From NCBI RefSeq assembly GCF_036075115.1, contig NZ_CP107958.1, positions 1,178,001 through 1,242,000 of the forward strand: a DNA stretch of 64,000 nucleotides, read 5' to 3'. This DNA is from Streptomyces sp. NBC_00377. Its GTDB lineage: Bacteria; Actinomycetota; Actinomycetes; Streptomycetales; Streptomycetaceae. Of the stretch, positions 35,287 through 43,681 are shown one piece after another. Positions within the stretch are counted from its first letter, which is position 1; every line of letters starts with the position of its first letter. A program made the position numbers and the translations under genes. The notes under the pieces were generated by a model, which was given only the letters and a program-made list of their open reading frames with translations, did no database searches and was not told the DNA's origin.

Positions 35287-37425
35287 TCATCCCGTCGCGT
35301 CCACCAGGGCCAGGTGGTGGAGCCTGTCCGGCGGGCCCGGGCGGGCGTAGTACCAGCCCTGGGCCGTGTCGCAGCCCAGTATCCGCAGCTGCTCGGCCTG
35401 CGCGCCGGTCTCCACGCCCTCCACCGTGACCGCGAGGTCCAGGCTGTGGGCGAGCGAGACGATCCCCTCGACGATCTTGAGGTCGACGGGGTCCGCCGGG
35501 AACTGCTGCATGCCCTGGGTGAAGGAGCGGTCCAGCTTGAGCACGCTCACCGGGAGGCGACGCAGGTTGGCCAGGTTGGAGTAGCCGGTGCCGAAGTCGT
35601 CCAGGGCGATGTCGACGCCCATCTCGGCGAGCCGGCGCAGCGGCTTGAGCAGGTCGTCGTCGGCGCCGATCAACGCCGACTCCGTCACCTCCAGGCACAG
35701 GGCCTCCGGTGCGACGCCCGCGCGTTCCAGGATGTCGACGGTGTCCTGCACCAGACCGGGATGGGTGAGCTGGCACGGGGAGAGGTTGACGTTGATGCGC
35801 AGAGGGTCGGTGTCGCCACCCCTCTCCCGCCACTCGCCGACCTGGCGGACCGACTCCTCCAGGACCCAGCGGCCCAGCGGCACGATCAGCCCGGTGTGCT
35901 CGGCGAGCGGGATGAAGCGGTCGGGTCCGAGTACCCCGTGCTGCGGGTGCAGCCAGCGCACCAGCGCCTCCGCGCCGCGCACGCTGCCGTCGCCGAGGTG
36001 GACGAGCGGCTGGTACTCGATGAAGAACTCGCCGCGGTCGAGGGCCGCCGGGAGCGCCGTGGTGAGACCGTGGCGGGTGATCGCGCGGGCGTCGGCCTCC
36101 GCGTCGGCGAGCTCGAAGCGGTTGCCGCCCGCCGACTTGGCCCGGTACATGGTGATGTCGGCGCTGCGCAGCACCTCGGCCGCGCTGCGCTCCCCCGCCG
36201 GGCCCTCGACGATGCCGATGCTGCCGCGCACGGTCAGCTCCCGGCCGTCGATGCGCACCGGCGCGAGCAGGGCGTTCATGATGCGCGCGGCGAGCTCGTC
36301 GACCTCACCCCGGGTGTCGGGGCCGGTGGTCAGCGCCACGAACTCGTCGCCGCCGAGGCGCGCGACCATCTCGCCCTGCGCGGTCGCGCAGGACTGCAAC
36401 CGGTCGGCGACCTCGACGAGCAGCCGGTCGCCCGCCGCGTGACCGAGACTGTCGTTGATGGTCTTGAAGCCGTCCAGGTCGAGGTAGCACAGACCGAAAC
36501 GCTGGCCCTCGCCCGTCGCGCCGAGCGCCTTCTCCAGGCGTTCGAAGAACAGGGTGCGGTTGGGCAGGCCGGTGAGCGCGTCGTGGGTGGCCTCGTAGCG
36601 CAGGCGGAGGTTGAGCAGCCGGCGCTCGGTGGTGTCCTCCATCAGGGCCAGCGAGTACTGCGGGTTGCCGTCGGCGTCCCGCAGCAGGGACACCGTCAGG
36701 TTGGTCCACAGAACCGTTCCGTCGGGGCGGCTGAACGCCTTCTCCGTGTGGTAGTGCTCCCGTTCGCCGCGGACCAGCTCGTCGTAGAGTTTCCACAGCT
36801 GGGGTGCGTCCTCGGGATGGGTCAGGTCCTGCACCCTGCGGCCCCTCAGGGTCTGCTCGGAGCCGCCGAACATGCGCAGCAGGGCGCCGTTGACCTGGAG
36901 GACGTTGCCGTCCAGGTCGGCGATGGCGATTCCTATCGCGGCGCCTTCGAAGACCGCCCGGAAGCGGGCCTCGCTCGTGTGCAGCGCCTGCGCGACCACG
37001 CCCTGGGCGCGGAGCGCGGCCTGGGCGATGGCCTCCTGTTCGGCGAGCGTGCGCTCACGCAGCGCCTGCGCGTACCCGGCCGCCATGGCGTGCTGGAGCC
37101 GTGAGGCGCGGGTGCGCAGGTCCTCCGGGGGGCCGTCCTCGCCGCAGTAGAGCACCAGGTAGGCGTCGACGCAGTCGAGGGAACGGCTGAGGGCCTCGGG
37201 GTCGGTGCAGTGCGCGTCGACGAGGGCGGCCCCCACCGCCTTGCCGGTGTCGGCGTCGAAGCCGCGCTCCAGCAGTGCCTCCCGCAACCGCCGGGCCAGC
37301 GGCAGGAGTTGTTCCTCGAGTTCGGGCCGGGTCAGCGACGTCGCGGTGACCGGGAACACGGCCCGGCTCCAGATCGTCGCGAACCGCCGCAGTCTGTCCT
37401 GCGGCCCGTCCGGTTCCGCGGTCAC
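35287..37425 (-). CDS. PAS-GGDEF-EAL cyclic di-GMP enzyme
   Basis: The 712-residue protein begins with an about 150-residue helical region. A PAS domain follows (ARFRAVFEGAAIGIAIADLDGNVLQVN), then GGDEF (YEATHDALTGLPNRTLFFERLEKAL ... RLGGDEFVALT) and EAL (EYQPLVHLGDGSVRGAEALVRW ... DDFGTGYSNLANLRRLPVSVLKLD). Both catalytic signatures are intact, so it may make and degrade c-di-GMP, which controls Streptomyces development. The layout resembles S. coelicolor CdgA. The GTG start overlaps the stop of a DUF574 methyltransferase (GTGA), implying coexpression. Confidence 0.92.
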   Translation of the reverse strand: MTAEPDGPQDRLRRFATIWSRAVFPVTATSLTRPELEEQLLPLARRLREALLERGFDADTGKAVGAALVDAHCTDPEALSRSLDCVDAYLVLYCGEDGPPEDLRTRASRLQHAMAAGYAQALRERTLAEQEAIAQAALRAQGVVAQALHTSEARFRAVFEGAAIGIAIADLDGNVLQVNGALLRMFGGSEQTLRGRRVQDLTHPEDAPQLWKLYDELVRGEREHYHTEKAFSRPDGTVLWTNLTVSLLRDADGNPQYSLALMEDTTERRLLNLRLRYEATHDALTGLPNRTLFFERLEKALGATGEGQRFGLCYLDLDGFKTINDSLGHAAGDRLLVEVADRLQSCATAQGEMVARLGGDEFVALTTGPDTRGEVDELAARIMNALLAPVRIDGRELTVRGSIGIVEGPAGERSAAEVLRSADITMYRAKSAGGNRFELADAEADARAITRHGLTTALPAALDRGEFFIEYQPLVHLGDGSVRGAEALVRWLHPQHGVLGPDRFIPLAEHTGLIVPLGRWVLEESVRQVGEWRERGGDTDPLRINVNLSPCQLTHPGLVQDTVDILERAGVAPEALCLEVTESALIGADDDLLKPLRRLAEMGVDIALDDFGTGYSNLANLRRLPVSVLKLDRSFTQGMQQFPADPVDLKIVEGIVSLAHSLDLAVTVEGVETGAQAEQLRILGCDTAQGWYYARPGPPDRLHHLALVDATG

Positions 37426-38234
37426 GCCGCGCGTCCCACGCCGGCGAAACCGGAGAGGGCCCAGGGGTCCTCGTCCTCCGGCGCCGTGTCCGGCCGCCAG
37501 TGCGGCATCGGCACCAGTCCGGGCTCCACCATGTCGTACCCTTCGAAGAACCGCCCGATCTCGTCACGCGAGCGCATGACCAGCGGATTGCGAATGTCCT
37601 TGTACACGTCCAGCGCGCCCTCGGCACGCTCCGGTGGCAGCGGGATTCCCTCGTACGAGGCATGCGTGAGCACGAGCAGACTGCCCGGCGCGAGCGCGGC
37701 ACCGAGTTCGGCCACCGCGGCGTACGGGTCGTCCGCGTCCTCCACGAAATGCAGTACGGCGACCAGCAGCAGCGCCACCGGCCGGTCCAGGTCGAGCAGT
37801 TGCTCCACCTGCGGGCTGCTGAGGATCTCCCACGGTTTGCGCAGGTCGGCGGCCACGACGCCGGTGTCGGCGTTGCCCGCCAGCACCGCTTGGCTGTGCG
37901 CGACGGCCACCGGGTCGTGGTCGACGTAGACCACCCGTGCTCCCGGGCTCGCCGCCTGGGCGACCTCGTGCACGTTGCCGAAGGTGGGGATGCCTGACCC
38001 GATGTCGAGGAACTGGCTGATGCCGTCGTCGGCCGCGTACCGCACGGCTCGGCGCATGAACGCCCGGTTCGCCTGGCTGATCTTCGGAAGTCCCGGCATG
38101 AACGCCATGGCCTTGCGGGCCGCTTCCCGGTCGACCTCGAAGTTGTGCGAGCCGCCCAGGTAGTGGTCGTAGATCCGCGAGACGCTGGGCACCGAGATGT
38201 CGATGCTCCGAGGGGCCCAGGCGGGTCGCTCCAT
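37422..38234 (-). CDS. DUF574 SAM-dependent methyltransferase
   Basis: This 270-residue protein has the PF04672 pattern: SVSRIYDHYLGGSHNFEVDREAA, ANRAFMRRAVRYAADDGISQFLDIGSGIPTFGNVHEVAQ (SAM motif I), ARVVYVDHDPVAVAHSQAVL and VALLLVAVLHFVEDADDPYA. These are numerous in Streptomyces and their substrates are mostly unknown. The ATG at 38234 has GGAGAG upstream. It is the first gene of a two-gene unit with the GGDEF/EAL protein. Confidence 0.88.
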   Translation of the reverse strand: MERPAWAPRSIDISVPSVSRIYDHYLGGSHNFEVDREAARKAMAFMPGLPKISQANRAFMRRAVRYAADDGISQFLDIGSGIPTFGNVHEVAQAASPGARVVYVDHDPVAVAHSQAVLAGNADTGVVAADLRKPWEILSSPQVEQLLDLDRPVALLLVAVLHFVEDADDPYAAVAELGAALAPGSLLVLTHASYEGIPLPPERAEGALDVYKDIRNPLVMRSRDEIGRFFEGYDMVEPGLVPMPHWRPDTAPEDEDPWALSGFAGVGRAA

Positions 38235-38613
38235 CTGTCTCTCCAAGGCGTAGGCGATCCGGTGTTCGAGCTGAGGCTACTGATCGCCCGCCAAAGGGGC
38301 GAGCAGAAACGGAAATTGACCGTCCGTTCCCGGTCACTGCCTGCGGCACGTGCCGAATCGACGTCCCCCGAAGGGCTGCTCGAGGCACCCGGGTCGTTCC
38401 GGCATCTTCCCGGAGGGTCCCGAGGGCGGCGAAAGTCTACGCACAGGTGGTGGTGGCGGGACAAGCACGAAGACCGGGCGTGACGCCCGGCGCCACGACC
38501 GGATGCCATGGCAACGCACAACGGTCCGCCCCCTCCGTGCGGCGCGGAGGGGGCGGACCAACGGTCGTGCGCGATGGGTCAGGTGCGGGATATCGGCCCT
38601 GGGGAGGCGATTC
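38235..38613. other. Intergenic region with one terminator
   Basis: This 379-bp spacer between the methyltransferase promoter side and the lipoprotein 3' end contains a 15-bp hairpin (38523-38559) and a ccgggcgtgacgcccgg palindrome near 38474. Open frames look noncoding. The methyltransferase promoter should lie near 38240-38330, where a less GC-rich stretch (acggaaattgaccgtccg) occurs. Confidence 0.4.
38523..38559 (-). terminator. Terminator of the lipoprotein gene
   Basis: ggtccgccccctccg / cggagggggcggacc form a perfect 15-bp stem with a 7-nt loop, 54 bases beyond the stop codon. Confidence 0.75.
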
Positions 38614-39591
38614 CTACTGGCCCGGCGCTCCGACCAGCTTTCCGTTCGGCGCGACGGCGTACCACGTGCCGCCGACGCCCTGGCCGTTGATGTCACCGGG
38701 CTTCTTGTCACCGGAGAAGGTGTAGATCGGCGAGCAGTTGATGGTCTGCTGCTTGGTGCCGTCGGACCGGGTGAAGTTCATGTAGCCCTTCTCCTGGATG
38801 CCCTTGGTCTCGCCGAACTCGACGGGGGCGACCGCCGGCCACTTCTCCAGGCAGGCGCCGTTGCAGTTCGAGACCGGCTGGGGCCAGGCCTTGTCCTTCA
38901 GGAAGCGGTAGACCGTCATGCCGTTCTTGTCGACGACGATGTCACCGAGATTGGCGTCCTTGCGGACCGACAGACCGGGCAGCGAGGCCTCGGACGCGGA
39001 GTCCGACTTGGCCTTCTTGCCGTCGGGGGCCAGCGCGAACCACTTGTTGCCCACGCCCTGGCCGGTGGTGTCGCCGGCCTTGGTGTCCTTCGCGTAGTAG
39101 TAGGCGGGCCAGCCGCCGACGGTGAGCTGCTTGGTGCCGTCGGTCCGGGTGACCTCGCCCAGGAGCGACTTGTCGATACCGTCGCCGGCGGCGACGTCAT
39201 CGGCGGACACCGGCGGCCAGGCGGTCGCGCAGTCGCCGTCACAGTTCGACTTCGGGGGTTCCGCGGTGTCCGCGTCGAAGCGGTAGAGGGTCTTGCCGGC
39301 ACCGTCGGTGAGGATCTTCCCGAGTTGGCCGTTCGCGGAGATCTCCAGCCCACCGGCGCCCTGGGCCTGGGCACCGGTGCCCGTACCGGCGCCACCGGTG
39401 GCACTGGCGCTCGCTCCGGAGCCGACACTGCCGTAGCCGCTGCCGACGCCCGCGATGCCACCCGCCGGAGCCGTGGCCCCGACGTTCTGGCTCGACGCCG
39501 ACGTGCCGCTCTCAGAACCGCACGCCGTCGTCAGCGCCAGTACGGCCACAGCGCTTGCCGCGAGTGAGGCGCTCCGCCAGGTGGTCTTCAT
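38614..39591 (-). CDS. Lipoprotein with secreted repeats (PF03640-like)
   Basis: The 325-residue protein has a lipoprotein signal with LTTAC as lipobox. A Gly/Ser/Ala/Thr linker leads to tandem repeats of about 50-60 residues containing LYRFDADTAEPPKSNCDGDCATAWPPV and VYRFLKDKAWPQPVSNCNGACLEKWPAV. Each is followed by a RSDGTKQQT block and a PGDxxGQGVGxxWxAxxP motif. The paired Cys (CxxxC) is typical of this secreted-repeat family, which is membrane-anchored and of unknown, possibly redox, function. GGGGAG lies before the ATG. Confidence 0.88.
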   Translation of the reverse strand: MKTTWRSASLAASAVAVLALTTACGSESGTSASSQNVGATAPAGGIAGVGSGYGSVGSGASASATGGAGTGTGAQAQGAGGLEISANGQLGKILTDGAGKTLYRFDADTAEPPKSNCDGDCATAWPPVSADDVAAGDGIDKSLLGEVTRTDGTKQLTVGGWPAYYYAKDTKAGDTTGQGVGNKWFALAPDGKKAKSDSASEASLPGLSVRKDANLGDIVVDKNGMTVYRFLKDKAWPQPVSNCNGACLEKWPAVAPVEFGETKGIQEKGYMNFTRSDGTKQQTINCSPIYTFSGDKKPGDINGQGVGGTWYAVAPNGKLVGAPGQ

Positions 39592-39865
39592 CGTCAACAA
39601 CTCCCCGATCGTCACAAAGGTGTTGCAGCGCCCTGCTGCGCCGCCGCACGGCACTGAGTACGCATGGTGACCGTCGTTGTGTTCAAACCCGGCCCGAAAA
39701 TCTTTCCCCGGCCTGTGACACCGCCCCCGGCGGAGCCCGCGGATCGCACACGCGCACGGTGTGCCGGACAAGCGAACGCACCGTCCGGCAAACCCGGGAG
39801 CGGCAACTTCCCCCGTTCGGGGCAATCCCCGCCGGGCGTCGGCGTGGGCCGGTGACGGAGGCCGC
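39592..39865. promoter_or_regulatory. Divergent promoter region, lipoprotein / proline-rich gene
   Basis: 274 bp without a gene. The part next to the lipoprotein is less GC-rich (gttgtgttcaaacccg, gaaaatctttcccc). Promoters for both genes are expected; no exact boxes assigned. Confidence 0.35.
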
Positions 39866-40480
39866 ATGATCTCCGTCGTGCATGGACCCGAACCGACCCG
39901 ATCCGCCCTCCTCACCAGGGCGTTGGCCCTGGTGACCGTGGCCTGGATCCTCGCGGCCGCCCCGGCCGGGCCGGCCGCGGCCGACGCGTGCGCGTACGCC
40001 TCGACCGGCCCGGACGGCACCGAGGCGGTGGCGGTCGCGGGAGGGTACTCGTGGCCGACTCCCCCGGTGTGCCCGGAACCGGAACCGACGCCCACGCTGG
40101 CCCCCGACCCGCCGAAGCCGGAGCCTCCGGCCGAGCCGACGCCGAGCCCTCCACCCACCCCGGCCCCGCCCCCACCCCCCGAACCGACGCCCCCGCCTCC
40201 TCCGCCGCCCCCCGCGCCGAGGCCACCGCCGCCCGAGCCGCGCCCGAAGCCGCCGGCGGCACCCGCGCCCCGCCCCGCGCCACCGCTCCCGCGGGCGGCC
40301 CCCACGCCGACCCCCGTTCCCGAGCCCACGCCGCGCCCGACGGCGACCCCCGTGCGCTACCCGGCGTACCACGCCTCACCGCACCGGCGGACCGTCCGCC
40401 ACGGCCAGTCGCCGGTGACCTACGTCCTGCTGATCACCGTGCCCGCGGTGATCGCCGTCGCCGCGCTGCGGCCGCGCTAG
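39866..40480 (+). CDS. Secreted proline-rich protein with C-terminal membrane segment
   Basis: The 204-residue protein has a signal peptide (ALLTRALALVTVAWILAAAPAGPAAA). A central stretch of about 90 residues is almost only Pro, Glu, Thr, Ala and Arg in PEPTP/PPPP patterns. A C-terminal hydrophobic helix (VTYVLLITVPAVIAVAALRPR) ends in Arg. This suggests an extended cell-wall-spanning rod anchored in the membrane. GGAGG lies 5 bases before the ATG. No catalytic motif. It is followed 21 bases later by a DUF4239 gene. Confidence 0.7.
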   Translation: MISVVHGPEPTRSALLTRALALVTVAWILAAAPAGPAAADACAYASTGPDGTEAVAVAGGYSWPTPPVCPEPEPTPTLAPDPPKPEPPAEPTPSPPPTPAPPPPPEPTPPPPPPPPAPRPPPPEPRPKPPAAPAPRPAPPLPRAAPTPTPVPEPTPRPTATPVRYPAYHASPHRRTVRHGQSPVTYVLLITVPAVIAVAALRPR

Positions 40481-40501
40481 TGCCGACCCTGGAGGCATCT
40501 C

Positions 40502-41266
40502 TTGCCGGAATGGCTTGTTCTCACCCTCGCGATGCTCGCCGCCTGTGCGGTGGTGGTCGTCATCACCCTCCTACGGCACCGCAGGGCGCCCGAGGACGAG
40601 GACCCCTCCGAGACCCCGGACGTCATCGAGTACATGACGATGTGGATCGGTGTCGTGTACGCCATCGTCCTGGGCCTGGCCATCGCCGGCGTCTGGGAGG
40701 CGCGCAGTGTCGCCCAGGACCACGTCCAGGCGGAGGCGCAGGCGCTCCACGAGGTCTCGGAGCGGGTGCGGGTCTACCCGGCCGACGTCCGTGACCGCAT
40801 TCGGGAGGATGTCAACGCCTATGTCGGACACGTCGTCACCACCGAGTGGAAGTCGATGGCCGACGGCGGCGGGGTGACGAAGCGGGGCGACGAACTCCTC
40901 CAGAAGGTCCGGGTGGACGTCACCGACTACCAGCCGACGTCGGACTTCCAGGCGCAGGCGTATCAGCCGCTCCTGGACCAGATCGCCGCCGCGGACCAGG
41001 CACGCAACGCCCGGGCCGAGTCGACCGGGGCCACCATGCCCGGTGTGGTGTGGTTCGGGCTGCTGGCCGGGGCCGTCATCACCATCGGCATGGTGTTCGC
41101 GCTACAGATCCGGCGCACTCCCCGCGAACTGGTCCTGGCCGGGCTGTTCTCCGCGCTGATCGCCTTTCTGCTCTTCCTCATCTGGGACTTCGACGCGCCC
41201 TACAGCCGGGGGGTCACCGCGTCCGCCGAGCCGTTCCTCCGGCTGTTCCCCGGGCTCGGGGGCTGA
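40502..41266 (+). CDS. DUF4239 membrane protein (bestrophin-like)
   Basis: The 254-residue protein has a TTG start supported by GGAGG 8 bases upstream. One N-terminal helix, a second at MTMWIGVVYAIVLGLAIAGVW, and two C-terminal helices (VVWFGLLAGAVITIGMVFAL, ELVLAGLFSALIAFLLFLIW) match DUF4239. The soluble part is helical (AEAQALHEVSERVRVYP). Related proteins are compared with bestrophin channels; function in bacteria is unknown. It is followed by a terminator. Confidence 0.8.
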   Translation: MPEWLVLTLAMLAACAVVVVITLLRHRRAPEDEDPSETPDVIEYMTMWIGVVYAIVLGLAIAGVWEARSVAQDHVQAEAQALHEVSERVRVYPADVRDRIREDVNAYVGHVVTTEWKSMADGGGVTKRGDELLQKVRVDVTDYQPTSDFQAQAYQPLLDQIAAADQARNARAESTGATMPGVVWFGLLAGAVITIGMVFALQIRRTPRELVLAGLFSALIAFLLFLIWDFDAPYSRGVTASAEPFLRLFPGLGG

Positions 41267-41286
41267 CGTCCGCTCATCTGACGCCG

Positions 41287-41322
41287 CCGGGGGACGGCCG
41301 CCACGCCGGCGCCGTCCCCCGG
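41287..41322 (+). terminator. Terminator after the DUF4239 gene
   Basis: ccgggggacggc / gccgtcccccgg, a perfect 12-bp stem with a 12-nt loop, begins 20 bases after the stop. Confidence 0.75.
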
Positions 41323-41485
41323 TTGCCGCAACGACGTCCCCTGAGCGGCCCACACCCTTGCCCCATTCGCGCGACTGCGATCGCGGGAGCGCACACCTGT
41401 TCCTAGCGTTTCGCTCATCGAGGCGCATGTACGGCGCAAGCGGAAAAAGGTCCGCGGCTGCTCCTCGGGGACCGGAGGATCCACC

Positions 41486-42025
41486 ATGCACGCGATACGC
41501 GTCGCTTCGGCCGCACTGCTGGGCCTGACCGCCCTGGCCCTCTCCGCACCGGCCGCCGTCGCGAGCGACGACGACAACCACTACGTCATGTCCAACGGCT
41601 ACGACGTGCTGCCCTCGACGGTCGCGGCCGGCGGACGGGTGACCCTCCAGGTGGACCGCGGAACCAGTGGCTGCCGGAGCTCCGTGACGGTCCACTCGGG
41701 GGTCTTCGACACGGTCGTCATCCCGCGGGGGTCCTCGTCGGCGGTGGCCGTGGTCGACCGGGACGCCAGAGCGGGCGCCTCGTACCGGGTGACGTTCGAC
41801 TGCGGCGGGATCAGCGCCGTCAAGGAGCTGACGATCGCCGGCGGCCGCCCGGTCGATCCGCTGCCTCTGCCCTACCCGGTGCCGCAGGGTGTGCACGCCG
41901 GCGAGGGCGGCAGCGTCGCCGGGTTCGATCTCGAGGAGATCGGCCTCGGCGCCGCGCTCGTCGCGGGCTCGGTCGGCGCCGCGTACCGCTTCGCACGACG
42001 CCGCGCCGGTGAGGACGCCGGCTGA
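41486..42025 (+). CDS. Secreted protein with C-terminal membrane anchor, paralogue A
   Basis: The 179-residue protein has an N-terminal signal (ALLGLTALALSAPAAVAS). A compact beta-rich domain contains LPSTVAAGGRVTLQVDRGTSGC ... VTFDCGG with two Cys. A hydrophobic segment (IGLGAALVAGSVGAAYRFA) ends in RRRAGEDAG. GGAGG precedes the ATG. It shares the overall plan and AxGGxxxxxVD...C pattern with the convergent gene at 42137. The C-terminal hydrophobic-plus-Arg tail is like a sortase sorting signal but has no LPxTG/LAxTG. A sortase gene lies 950 bp away. Confidence 0.75.
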   Translation: MHAIRVASAALLGLTALALSAPAAVASDDDNHYVMSNGYDVLPSTVAAGGRVTLQVDRGTSGCRSSVTVHSGVFDTVVIPRGSSSAVAVVDRDARAGASYRVTFDCGGISAVKELTIAGGRPVDPLPLPYPVPQGVHAGEGGSVAGFDLEEIGLGAALVAGSVGAAYRFARRRAGEDAG

Positions 42026-42051
42026 CGGCGCACCGCCGACGGCCCTCCCGC

Positions 42052-42102
42052 GCGCGGGCCTTCGCGCCGGATCCCGAACGGGACCGGGGCGAAGGCCCGC
42101 GC
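42052..42102. terminator. Bidirectional terminator between paralogues A and B
   Basis: gcgcgggccttcgc / gcgaaggcccgcgc, a 14-bp perfect stem, lies between the two convergent genes. Confidence 0.75.
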
Positions 42103-42136
42103 CGGGTGCGACGTGCGGTCTCCCCGGGGACCGGTC

Positions 42137-42643
42137 TCAGACGCGGCGCTCGGCGCGGCGCCTCATCCAGAACAGACCTCCGCCGAGCAGGGCCGCGGCG
42201 ACGAGCCCGCCGCCGATGGCCATGTCGGTCGGGGTGGCGCCGGTCGTGGTGCTGCCGCCGAGTCCGCCGCGGACACCGCCGATGACGGTGAAGGCGGCCG
42301 GGCGGGTCAGGGTCCGGCCGGAGCAGTTGACGGTGATGTCGTAGGCGCCGGGCCGGGCGTTGCTGTTGACGGTCGCCGTGCCCCTGGCCGTCTGGTTGAC
42401 GCCGTTGATCGGCGTCAGGTTGGTCTGGGGGAACGCCGCCGAGGTCATGGTGCCGCCGCCGGGGCAGCCGTCGACGGTGACCGCCAGCTGGCCGCCCCGG
42501 GCGATGACGGCGGGCAGGGCGACGATGTTGCTCGGATTGGCGCCCATGCCGTCGCGTGCGACGGCGGCTGGGGCGGTGACGCCGAGGGAGGCGACCGCGG
42601 CGGCCGAGACCACCGAGGCCGCCAGAACACGAGTGATGCGCAT
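42137..42643 (-). CDS. Secreted protein with C-terminal membrane anchor, paralogue B
   Basis: The 168-residue protein starts at an ATG with GGAGG upstream. After the signal (VVSAAAVASLGVTAPAAVA), the domain NIVALPAVIARGGQLAVTVDGCPGG ... YDITVNCSGR again has two Cys. A Gly/Thr linker and a hydrophobic helix (MAIGGGLVAAALLGGGLFWMRRR) follow. The similarity to the 41486 protein suggests a duplicated family with one disulfide. It is divergent from the sortase gene, a hint at functional connection. Confidence 0.75.
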   Translation of the reverse strand: MRITRVLAASVVSAAAVASLGVTAPAAVARDGMGANPSNIVALPAVIARGGQLAVTVDGCPGGGTMTSAAFPQTNLTPINGVNQTARGTATVNSNARPGAYDITVNCSGRTLTRPAAFTVIGGVRGGLGGSTTTGATPTDMAIGGGLVAAALLGGGLFWMRRRAERRV

Positions 42644-42976
42644 GTGATCCTCCGCGGAAGGCGCCCCGGGGCCCGTCCCCGGCATGTCGGCGAGAAAGCA
42701 CCTCCCGAACAGACCCTCAGATGCCGTGCACGTGCCCGCATTTCGGGAATGGTCCGTCCTGGTGAGAGGACACGCCGAGCGAAATGCACACAATCGGATA
42801 TAGCCGCAGGTCACGGACCGTCAGAAAATTCCTGCCGTCGGCAACTCGGATGGCGCACCGAAAGGTGCCGGGGCCACCCGTTCGCCGCTTCCCCGTCGCC
42901 GGTTCCGTTTCGGGGACTTAGCTTTCTCCTATGCGCGAAGGGACGTGGTGACGGCCACGTCGAAAGGGGATGGCGA
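42644..42976. promoter_or_regulatory. Divergent promoter region, paralogue B / sortase
   Basis: 333 bp with less GC-rich segments (gcgaaatgcacacaatcggatatagccg; gtcagaaaattcctgcc). A gcacc-gaaa-ggtgc hairpin (42855-42868) has a GAAA tetraloop. Exact promoter elements are not assigned. Confidence 0.35.
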
Positions 42977-43648
42977 ATGTCTGCGTACGAGCTGTCCGAG
43001 GCGGCGGAAGAAGAGGAGCGGCGGCGGAAGCGCGCCCCCTGGGGCGTGATAGCGCTTGTTCTGCTGACCGGTCTCGCGCTCATCCGCAACGGGTCGGGAG
43101 AGTTCGACATCGGGCCGCCGCAGCCCGCGTCGGCGGCGGCCGCGGACAGCCGCACCGCCGCCGGGGCCCTCGGGCGGACCCCGGCGCCGCTGGCGTTCGC
43201 CGTGCCCGACCGGGTGCGGATCCCCGCCATCCGGGTGGACGCGCCGGTCATGTCGGTCGGCCTGGACGCCGACGGCTGGGTGGGCGCGCCGCCGCCGGAG
43301 GACCCGAATCTGGCCGGCTGGTTCACCGGTGGCGTCTCGCCCGGTGAGAAGGGCACCGCGGTCGTCGTCGGCCATGTCGACAACACGCTCGGGCCGGCCG
43401 TCTTCTACGGTCTCGGGGCCCTGAAGAAGGGAAACCGCGTCGAGGTGTCGCGGATGGACGGAAAGACCGCGGTGTTCGAGATCTACGGCATCGAGGTGTT
43501 CGAGAAGAACAACTTTCCCGGCGACCGCGTCTACGCCTCGAAGGGGGCTCCCGAATTGCGGGTCATCACCTGCGGCGGCGGTTTCTCGAAGGCGAACGGG
43601 TACGACGGCAACGTCGTCGCCTTCGCCCGCCTGGTCGAGGTCCACTGA
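42977..43648 (+). CDS. Sortase (class F-like)
   Basis: The 223-residue protein has an N-terminal cytoplasmic charged segment and one transmembrane helix (PWGVIALVLLTGLALI), then the sortase barrel. Candidate catalytic residues are H133 (VVVGHVDN), C199 (RVITCGGGF) and R218 (VAFARLVE), in the right order and spacing. Sortases join surface proteins to the wall. AGGGG precedes the ATG. Its neighbourhood of anchored secreted proteins and a polysaccharide deacetylase fits envelope assembly. Confidence 0.88.
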   Translation: MSAYELSEAAEEEERRRKRAPWGVIALVLLTGLALIRNGSGEFDIGPPQPASAAAADSRTAAGALGRTPAPLAFAVPDRVRIPAIRVDAPVMSVGLDADGWVGAPPPEDPNLAGWFTGGVSPGEKGTAVVVGHVDNTLGPAVFYGLGALKKGNRVEVSRMDGKTAVFEIYGIEVFEKNNFPGDRVYASKGAPELRVITCGGGFSKANGYDGNVVAFARLVEVH

Positions 43649-43681
43649 GCGGTTCCCGACCGGGCGGGCGGGGGGCTCGCG

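Noticed and set aside
38474..38490. ccgggcgtgacgcccgg palindrome as an operator
   Set aside because: Such GC palindromes are frequent by chance in this composition and it is not near a start codon.
39592..40372. Gly-rich minus-strand ORF opposite the proline-rich gene
   Set aside because: It is the antisense translation of proline codons; the plus-strand frame has a signal peptide, membrane helix and ribosome binding site.
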